NCBI GenBank assembly: GCA_964606465.1
Contig: CAZSGI010000024.1
Location: 1 to 11,533, forward strand
DNA from: CG10-46-32 sp964606465
GTDB taxonomy: Bacteria; Patescibacteriota; Patescibacteriia; UBA2169
Reading direction: 5' to 3'
Length of the DNA: 11,533 nucleotides
The translations under genes were made by a program, and so were the position numbers. Under the pieces are notes generated by a model that worked only from the letters and a program-made list of their open reading frames with translations, did no database searches and had not been told where the DNA came from. Shown piece after piece: positions 6,968-11,533 of the stretch (position 1 is the first letter of the stretch; the number at the start of each line of letters is the position of its first letter).

Positions 6968-7005
6968 TTCCCCCTCCTGTAATCAGGAGGGGGCGAGGGG
7001 GTGGT
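6968..7005. repeat. 38-bp hairpin repeat, intergenic copy
   Basis: Stem CCCCCTCCT (6970-6978) with AGGAGGGGG (6985-6993) around loop GTAATC, then the AGGGGGTGGT tail. It is 34/38 identical to the fmt copy at 2311-2348 in the same orientation. It lies between the terminator of the small gene and the promoter of the lysozyme-like gene. No T-run follows on either strand, so it is not a terminator itself. Confidence 0.85.
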
Positions 7006-7014
7006 CTTTCAGAC

Positions 7015-7052
7015 AAAAAAAGAGGGCCACCCGGGATGTCTCTGGGTGGCCC
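7015..7052 (-). terminator. Intrinsic terminator of the small gene
   Basis: On the - strand GGGCCACCC (7052-7044), an 11-nt loop and GGGTGGCCC (7032-7024) form a perfect 9-bp stem, followed by TC and a run of seven T (7021-7015). This is a textbook rho-independent terminator for the transcript coming from the promoter near 7467-7496. Confidence 0.9.
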
Positions 7053-7105
7053 AATGCCGCTGTTATTGGCCGTTAGGCCTCAAGCAGCCTGCGTGGTGCG
7101 GCGCG

Positions 7106-7237
7106 TCAGCCCTCAGCCTTGGCCTTCTGTGAGGTCTGGAGCGCGAACGTCTTCTTCGCGGCCTTCATGGTGCCGGACTTCAGCGAAGGATGGGGGTGGC
7201 CGCGGGAGGTTGCGATCACCGGATGAATCGTCTTCAT
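7106..7237 (-). CDS. Small basic protein of unknown function (43 residues)
   Basis: I do not recognise this protein. It starts MKTIHPVIATSRGHPHPSLK and continues with a Lys/Ala/Thr/Ser-rich half (GTMKAAKKTFALQTSQKAKA). It has seven Lys, one Arg, three His and a single acidic residue, no Cys, no signal peptide and no membrane segment, so nucleic acid or ribosome binding is conceivable but not shown. The ATG at 7237 was chosen because AAGGAGG stands 5 nt upstream, the best Shine-Dalgarno sequence in the window; the in-frame ATG at 7315 lacks one and sits in a hairpin. A near-consensus promoter, a leader of about 220 nt and a strong terminator frame it as its own unit. An alternative reading is a structured non-coding RNA in which the short frame is incidental, but the ribosome-binding site argues against that. 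Confidence 0.6.
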   Translation of the reverse strand: MKTIHPVIATSRGHPHPSLKSGTMKAAKKTFALQTSQKAKAEG

Positions 7238-7460
7238 CTGGTCCTCCTTGAGGACAAGACAGCGGTTGAGTCCACGTGCGACGAAGAGCCACACAACGTG
7301 CCTATGCCGAAGCATGCTGGCGAAACGGCCAGCCCGTCATTCCGCAGCACTACGTCGGTCACCGACATCCCAATGTGGGATACTCAATTGATTCAGAGTA
7401 TATCGGCTCCTTTCGTACTGCGGTCACTGCGCGCAACATCGCGGTCGCGCTGGTGCGACT
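7238..7460 (-). promoter_or_regulatory. Highly structured 5' leader with sequestered Shine-Dalgarno sequence
   Basis: Read on the - strand, the leader can form a long-range helix CCGCAG/CUGCGG (7423-7418 with 7347-7342, extended by UAC/GUA past a 3-nt bulge) enclosing three hairpins: AUACUC/GAGUAU, AUCCCA/UGGGAU (sharing 2 nt with the former) and GUCGGU/ACCGAC. Downstream follow GCUGGC/GCCAGC (7333-7316), AUGC-UUCG-GCAU with a stable tetraloop (7315-7304), and GUCCUC-AAG-GAGGAC (7255-7241), which traps the AAGGAGG Shine-Dalgarno sequence. The arrangement resembles a riboswitch or other translational control leader, but I cannot match it to a class I know. The folds are hand-derived. Confidence 0.55.
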
Positions 7461-7466
7461 GTACAT

Positions 7467-7496
7467 ATTGTATCAAAAACACCTACCGTGAGTCAA
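7467..7496 (-). promoter_or_regulatory. Near-consensus sigma-70 type promoter of the small-gene transcript
   Basis: On the - strand TTGACT (7496-7491) is followed after 18 bp by TACAAT (7472-7467), preceded by TGA as an extended -10. Both hexamers match the consensus at 5 of 6 positions. The predicted transcript start is near 7460. Confidence 0.8.
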
Positions 7497-7517
7497 CTAG
7501 CTTGGGCTGTGGAAAAA

Positions 7518-7533
7518 TGGTAGACTATACCCT
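7518..7533 (+). promoter_or_regulatory. Extended -10 promoter for wecG-rppH fusion, possible leaderless start
   Basis: TGGTAGACT (7518-7526) fits an extended -10, and 7 nt after it comes the ATG at 7534, leaving no room for a Shine-Dalgarno sequence. The promoter is divergent from the small-gene promoter, with predicted start points about 74 bp apart. The -35 is not convincing. Confidence 0.4.
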
Positions 7534-8733
7534 ATGAAATCAGTAAATATCTTGGGTATTGAGGTGTCGGATGTAAGCCATTCCGAGGCCCTGGCGCAGG
7601 TAAAAAATTTCCTTGAGGACGCAAACCAGCACTATATCGTGACCCCGAATCCGGAAATTGTGCTCAAAGCGAGCTGCGATCCTGGGCTGCGCCGCATTTT
7701 GAACCACGCGGACCTTTCGTTGCCGGACGGGTTCGGCCTCAAAATCGCGGCGCGCATACTCGGTCAAAAACTGCACCACCGCGTGACGGGCGCGGATTTC
7801 ATGCTCTCAATCATTGCGCTTGCAGAGAGCGAGCAGTGGCCCGTGTTCCTGCTCGGAGGCTTACATGAAAAAATTTCAGAACAGGCGGCCTGGCACCTGC
7901 GGTACCGCTACAAACAACTCAAGATTGTTGGCTACGCGCCCGGAGGTGTGGTAGAATTCAGGCACGGAAGATGGCAGACGAGCGACGAAAAGCTCCTCGC
8001 CCGCATCAACGCGTCCCGCGCCAAGATTCTGTTCGTGGGGTTCGGGTGCCCGAAGCAGGAGAAGTGGATATTCCAGAATCTTGACAAGCTCCCGAACGTC
8101 AAATTGGCGATGACCGTCGGGGGAACCCTGGATTTTCTTGCGGGTGAACGGAAACGCGCCTTGCACGTCATCCGTGGTTTGGGCCTTGAGTGGCTGTGGC
8201 GTTTGATGGTTGAGCCTTCGCGCATCAAAAGAATCTGGAACGCGACCGCAGTGTTCCTCTGGTCGGTGAGCAAATGGCGGTTCAGAATGATGTTTGTGTA
8301 CCGCCAGAACGTCGCAGCCGCAATCGTAAACCAAAACAACGAGTTCCTGCTCATCAAACGGGCCGACACGCGCGAGGAGCACTGGCAGTTTCCGCAGGGC
8401 GGCGTTGAGAGCGGGGAAACCCCGGAAGCAGCCGTGCTCCGGGAGGTTCGCGAGGAAACCGGCATCGCCAACCGGGTAACCATCGTCGGGAAGCACCCGC
8501 AGAAGAACACCTACGCGTTCCCGAGCCAGTGGCACCGCTCTTGGAACGGGTACAAGGGCCAGACGCAAACCATTTTTTACTTGCGGTACTCCGGCGACGC
8601 GAGAGGGATCATGCTCGAGGCGCGCGAAGCCGTTGCCTGGGAATGGGTGCCGGCTCAAAAAGTCGCGAGCAGAGTGCACGAAAAACGAAAGCGCATGGCG
8701 AAGATGGTGGTTGAAGGGTATCAATTGGTATGA
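7534..8733 (+). CDS. WecG/TagA/CpsF glycosyltransferase fused to an RppH-like Nudix hydrolase
   Basis: Residues 1-240 or so are a WecG/TagA/CpsF (GT26) glycosyltransferase, which adds an N-acetylmannosamine-type sugar to a lipid-linked precursor of a surface polymer. Visible landmarks are TPNPEIV (37-43), LPDGFGLK with Asp65, the residue proposed as catalytic base in TagA, RVTGADFM (83-90), GFGCPKQEKWI (169-179), VGGTLDFLAGERKRA (195-209) and GLEWLWRLMVEPSRIKRI (217-234). After a hydrophobic linker, residues 256-399 form a Nudix domain: YRQNVAAAIVN, WQFPQGG, a perfect Nudix box GGVESGETPEAAVLREVREE plus TGI (289-311), and YLRYSGD. The WQFPQGG and SGD landmarks resemble RppH, the RNA 5'-pyrophosphohydrolase; dinucleoside polyphosphates or nucleotide sugars are other possible substrates. 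Internal ATGs at 8287 and 8290 could yield the Nudix part alone. gltX follows after 10 bp. Confidence 0.88.
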   Translation: MKSVNILGIEVSDVSHSEALAQVKNFLEDANQHYIVTPNPEIVLKASCDPGLRRILNHADLSLPDGFGLKIAARILGQKLHHRVTGADFMLSIIALAESEQWPVFLLGGLHEKISEQAAWHLRYRYKQLKIVGYAPGGVVEFRHGRWQTSDEKLLARINASRAKILFVGFGCPKQEKWIFQNLDKLPNVKLAMTVGGTLDFLAGERKRALHVIRGLGLEWLWRLMVEPSRIKRIWNATAVFLWSVSKWRFRMMFVYRQNVAAAIVNQNNEFLLIKRADTREEHWQFPQGGVESGETPEAAVLREVREETGIANRVTIVGKHPQKNTYAFPSQWHRSWNGYKGQTQTIFYLRYSGDARGIMLEAREAVAWEWVPAQKVASRVHEKRKRMAKMVVEGYQLV

Positions 8734-8743
8734 GAAGAACGGT

Positions 8744-10192
8744 ATGATCAGGACCCGATTCGCGCCTTCTCCAACGGGCGCGCCGCACGTGGGCAACATC
8801 CGCACCGCGCTCTACGCGTGGCTCTTTGCACGCCACTCGGGCGGTGCGTTCCTCGTGCGGATTGAGGACACGGACCAGTCGCGCGAAAAGGAGACGAGCA
8901 TCGCGGAAATTTTGGAAGCGCTCTCCTGGCTCGGCATGGACATTGATGAAGGAGTGGTGGCTGCAGACGGATCCGAGATTGGGGCCCATGGTCCGTACAC
9001 GCAGTCAAAGCGCCTGGAGGTATACCAAGAGCACGCGAAAAAACTCGTTCTCGCTCGCCGCGCGTTCTACTGCTTCTGTTCCGAGGAGCGCCTCTCCGTG
9101 CTCCGTGAGCTGCAGCGCTCGCGGAAAGAACCGCCGCGCTACGACGGCCGCTGCAGCCGCCTCGAGCCGGACGAGGTTGAGCGGTTCCTCTCTCATGGGA
9201 CGCCGCACGTGGTTCGCCTGCTCATACCCGCAGGCGGAGAGACGGTTTTCCAGGACGCGGTCAAGGGGGAGGTCAGCATCAAGAACGAAACCGTTGATTC
9301 CCAGGTGCTGCTCAAATCCGACGGTTTTCCCACGTACCACCTCGCGAGCGTGGTGGACGACCACCTCATGAGAATCACGCACGTGATTCGCGCGGACGAG
9401 TGGCTCCCCTCAACCCCGAAGCACGTGCTCCTGTACCGCGCGTTCGGCTGGGCGGAGCCGGTGTGGGTGCACCTGCCCGTCATCCTCGGCACGGACCGGA
9501 CCAAGCTCTCCAAGCGCCACGGGGCCCGCTCGGTGCTGGAGTACCGAAAAGATTACCTGCCCGACGCGCTCGTAAACTACCTCGCGCTCCTGGGCTGGAA
9601 CCCGAAGACGGACCAGGAAATCCTCTCGCGCGAGGAGCTCATCGAGCAGTTCGACCTCGCAAAGATCAACAAGGGAAACCCGATTTTCGACGTCGCCAAG
9701 CTCAACTGGCTGAATGGAGAGTACCTGCGGAAGCTCCCGGATGAGGAACTCGCCTCTCTCGTCTCCGCCTCCATCCCAACGGGTGGCCGCGCGGTTGCAA
9801 AGAAAGCGATCGCGCTCGTCAAGGACCGCATGGACACGCTCTCCGATTTCGGCCCCGCAACCGAGTTTTTGTGGAAAGACAAACTGGAGTACGCGGCCGA
9901 GATTTTGGTTCCCAAGGAATCGGATAAACGCACCACCCTCATGATGCTCAAAACCGCGTCAAACCTCGCGCTCAACGTCCACGAAGGGGATTGGGATGAG
10001 GGATTGCTGCGTCAAACCTTTTTCGCGTACTGCGAATCAAACCGCATCCCGAAGGGAGAGCTCCTCTGGCCGCTGCGCGTTGCCGTAACCGGGTTGGAGC
10101 GTTCGCCGGACGTGTTCGGGGTGATGGATATTTTGGGCAGGAAACAGACGCTCGAACGCGTGCGCGCGGCCATTCTGAAGATGGGGGACTGA
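8744..10192 (+). CDS. gltX: Glutamyl-tRNA synthetase
   Basis: Class I aminoacyl-tRNA synthetase that charges tRNA-Glu in the cytoplasm. The ATG at 8744 gives the family start MIRTRFAPSPTGAPHVGNIR, with the HIGH motif as HVGN (15-18); the open frame further upstream overlaps the preceding gene and is not used. RIEDTDQSR follows, then DEWLPSTPKHVLLYRAFGW and the KMSKS motif as KLSKR (254-258). The insert region has Cys110-x-Cys112 and Cys137 with the spacing of the E. coli zinc site, but Arg139 stands where E. coli has the fourth ligand His127, so zinc binding is uncertain. The length of 482 residues is normal. Whether it also charges tRNA-Gln for later amidation cannot be told here. It starts 10 bp after the wecG-rppH fusion with only a weak purine-rich ribosome-binding site, so it is probably cotranscribed with that gene. 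Confidence 0.96.
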   Translation: MIRTRFAPSPTGAPHVGNIRTALYAWLFARHSGGAFLVRIEDTDQSREKETSIAEILEALSWLGMDIDEGVVAADGSEIGAHGPYTQSKRLEVYQEHAKKLVLARRAFYCFCSEERLSVLRELQRSRKEPPRYDGRCSRLEPDEVERFLSHGTPHVVRLLIPAGGETVFQDAVKGEVSIKNETVDSQVLLKSDGFPTYHLASVVDDHLMRITHVIRADEWLPSTPKHVLLYRAFGWAEPVWVHLPVILGTDRTKLSKRHGARSVLEYRKDYLPDALVNYLALLGWNPKTDQEILSREELIEQFDLAKINKGNPIFDVAKLNWLNGEYLRKLPDEELASLVSASIPTGGRAVAKKAIALVKDRMDTLSDFGPATEFLWKDKLEYAAEILVPKESDKRTTLMMLKTASNLALNVHEGDWDEGLLRQTFFAYCESNRIPKGELLWPLRVAVTGLERSPDVFGVMDILGRKQTLERVRAAILKMGD

Positions 10193-10269
10193 CGATTGTC
10201 TTTCAACCGCGGCGCAACGGGGGGAGAAGCGCGTGCGAGCGCGGCGGGCTGTATTTTGTTTCAAAAATG

Positions 10270-10292
10270 TGCTATACTATCTGCCGTGACAT
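10270..10292 (+). promoter_or_regulatory. Extended -10 promoter for the M23 peptidase gene
   Basis: TGCTATACT (10270-10278) is a good extended -10, and the predicted start near 10285 leaves a leader of about 7 nt before ATG 10293, with no Shine-Dalgarno sequence. The -35 is weak. The 100 bp after gltX contain no terminator that I can see. Confidence 0.5.
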
Positions 10293-11533
10293 ATGCGCAT
10301 CAACCGCAAAAACAAAGTATTGAGCACGCTCGCGGTGGGGGTTCTCCTGCTTTCTCCGCTCGGACTTGGCGCGCAAGAGTCCCGGGATGGAGGGGCGACG
10401 GGAAAGAATCCCCAAATCCAGGATCTGGCGCAGGAACTCAAGACGCAGCGCGAGGCAATCTCCGAACTACAGAAAAAGGTAGAGGCCTACGACAAGCAAA
10501 TCCAGGCAAAGCGCAACGAAGCCCTCACCATCCGGAACCAGCTCGATTCGCTGGGGGGCGAAATCGACCAAACCAAGCTCAAGCTCGAGCTCAAAGAGCG
10601 GGAGACGGCCGAGGTGAAGGTGCGCATCGCCGAAACCGAAGAGCGCATCAAGGCGAAGGACGAAGAAATCGCGGATCAGAAAGAGAGAATAGCCGAGTTC
10701 ATCCGGCTGCTCTACCAGCGCGGCCAGAAATCGCCGATTGAGATACTGCTCGCCAATGACGCGTTTTCCGAATTTTTCGACCAGACCCAGTACCTCGAAA
10801 CCGTGGAGGGGGATTTGTCCGTCATCCTCCAGAAGCTGAAATCAGTCTACGAAAAGCTGCTCGCTGAAAAAAGAGACCTCGCCAACGCGCGCGCCGAACT
10901 GGAGGCGCTGCAGGAGCAGTTGCAGACCACGCAGGTGTCCCTGGAGGGGAAAGTGACCGCGAAGAACGTTCTCCTCTCCGCAACCGAGGCGGACGAGGCC
11001 AAGTTTCAGGAGCTCTTGCGAAAGGTGCGCGGCGAGCAGGCGCAGATTAACAACGACATCATAACCTTGGAGCGGCAGCTGCGCGCCAAACTGGAAGCGT
11101 CCGGAGACAAAACTCTATCCGAGCTCTCGGGGCAGGGATTCATCTGGCCCGTGCCGGGCCGCACGATTACGGCGTACTTCCACGACCCGGACTACCCGTT
11201 CCGAAGGTACTTTGAGCACCCGGCCATTGACGTCCGGGCTCCGCAGGGGACCCCGGTGAAAGCGATCGGCTCGGGCTACGTTTCCCGGACCCACGACGGG
11301 GGACTGGGGTACAGCTACATCTCCATCATCCACGCGGACAGCCTGTCAAGCGTCTACGGCCACGTGAGCTGCATCACGGTGCAGGAGGATGAGTACGTGG
11401 TGCAGGGCCAAACCATTGGCTGTTCGGGCGGGATCCCGGGAACCCCGGGAGCGGGGAACCTCACCACCGGGCCGCACGTGCACCTCGAAATCCGCCAGAG
11501 CGGCATTCCGGTGAACCCGTTGAACTACCTGTA
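10293..11533 (+). CDS. Secreted coiled-coil M23 metallopeptidase (EnvC-like), 3' truncated
   Basis: The frame stays open from ATG 10293 to the window end (413 codons), so the gene is incomplete at the 3' side, probably by little. Residues 1-27 are a signal peptide (MRINRKNK, core VLSTLAVGVLLLSPLGLGA, cleavage before QES). Residues of about 38-290 are a long charged coiled coil with a central FIRLLYQRGQKSPIEILLAN segment typical of EnvC/CwlO-like proteins. The C-terminal M23 (LytM) domain has the metal ligands His309 and Asp313 (HPAID) and His397 plus His395 (GPHVHLEI), with His357 (VYGH), so it should be an active peptidoglycan endopeptidase. It may act in cell separation. A longer loop (GGIPGTPGAGNLTTG, about 379-393) precedes HVH. 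Confidence 0.9.
   Translation, partial: MRINRKNKVLSTLAVGVLLLSPLGLGAQESRDGGATGKNPQIQDLAQELKTQREAISELQKKVEAYDKQIQAKRNEALTIRNQLDSLGGEIDQTKLKLELKERETAEVKVRIAETEERIKAKDEEIADQKERIAEFIRLLYQRGQKSPIEILLANDAFSEFFDQTQYLETVEGDLSVILQKLKSVYEKLLAEKRDLANARAELEALQEQLQTTQVSLEGKVTAKNVLLSATEADEAKFQELLRKVRGEQAQINNDIITLERQLRAKLEASGDKTLSELSGQGFIWPVPGRTITAYFHDPDYPFRRYFEHPAIDVRAPQGTPVKAIGSGYVSRTHDGGLGYSYISIIHADSLSSVYGHVSCITVQEDEYVVQGQTIGCSGGIPGTPGAGNLTTGPHVHLEIRQSGIPVNPLNYL

Noticed and set aside
2015..7005. Short repeats as a CRISPR array
   Set aside because: The repeats belong to different families, are irregularly spaced and lie mostly inside genes; there is no repeat-spacer periodicity and no cas gene.
6968..7005. 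Hairpin as an additional terminator
   Set aside because: No T-run follows the stem on either strand, and the same sequence occurs inside the fmt coding region.
7238..7460. Leader as tmRNA, RNase P RNA or SRP RNA
   Set aside because: None of the conserved sequence blocks I know for these RNAs can be seen, and a start codon with a perfect Shine-Dalgarno sequence follows.
7190..7537. Open frames on the + strand across the small-gene leader (for example 7276-7491)
   Set aside because: They lack ribosome-binding sites and read antisense through the promoter, leader and Shine-Dalgarno hairpin of the - strand unit.
8633..8743. Upstream extension of gltX
   Set aside because: It overlaps the Nudix coding sequence and precedes the canonical MIRTRFAPSPTG start at 8744.
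7876..8805. 309-residue - strand frame opposite the wecG-rppH fusion
   Set aside because: Antisense to two well-supported domains and crossing the gene boundary; no recognisable protein features.
10196..10741. 181-residue open frame after gltX
   Set aside because: It is out of frame with the signal peptide, coiled coil and M23 motifs that begin at 10293; its composition is the frame-shifted shadow of the coiled coil.

Overview
The window looks like a contig from a candidate-phyla-radiation bacterium (Patescibacteria, Parcubacteria-like). This is inferred from several things together: a large repetitive surface protein with a phage-tail-like C-terminus, a strongly degenerate PriA, tight housekeeping operons, several start codons lying almost on top of extended -10 promoters with no Shine-Dalgarno sequence, and short palindromic repeats inside genes. 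TGA is used as a normal stop (priA, wecG-rppH fusion, gltX, small gene), so this is not a lineage that recodes UGA. I cannot name the species.

Layout. (1) 1-1634, + strand: the 3' end of a long surface or tail-fibre-like protein. (2) 1637-6947, - strand, read right to left: a secreted lysozyme-like protein with four C-terminal repeats, a LigB/MEMO-fold protein that has lost metal-ligand positions, a PriA-like protein without visible ATPase motifs, peptide deformylase (def) and methionyl-tRNA formyltransferase (fmt). Consecutive genes overlap by 4 bp or are 1-2 bp apart, so this is very probably one operon. Def and Fmt are the paired enzymes of N-formylmethionine metabolism. (3) 7015-7496, - strand: an independent unit with a near-consensus promoter, a leader of about 220 nt full of potential hairpins, a Shine-Dalgarno sequence locked in a hairpin, a 43-residue basic ORF of unknown function, and a strong intrinsic terminator. 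(4) 7534-11533, + strand: a fusion of a WecG/TagA glycosyltransferase with an RppH-like Nudix domain, then gltX (glutamyl-tRNA synthetase), then an M23 peptidase with signal peptide and coiled coil that runs off the window end.

The most notable points are the structured leader with its small orphan ORF, the WecG-Nudix fusion, the dead-looking PriA and LigB-fold proteins, and several short inverted repeats read through in frame as extra peptide in fmt, def and priA. One repeat recurs upstream of the lysozyme-like gene, and another is shared by def and priA in the same reading frame. No tRNA, rRNA, CRISPR array or transposase gene was seen.
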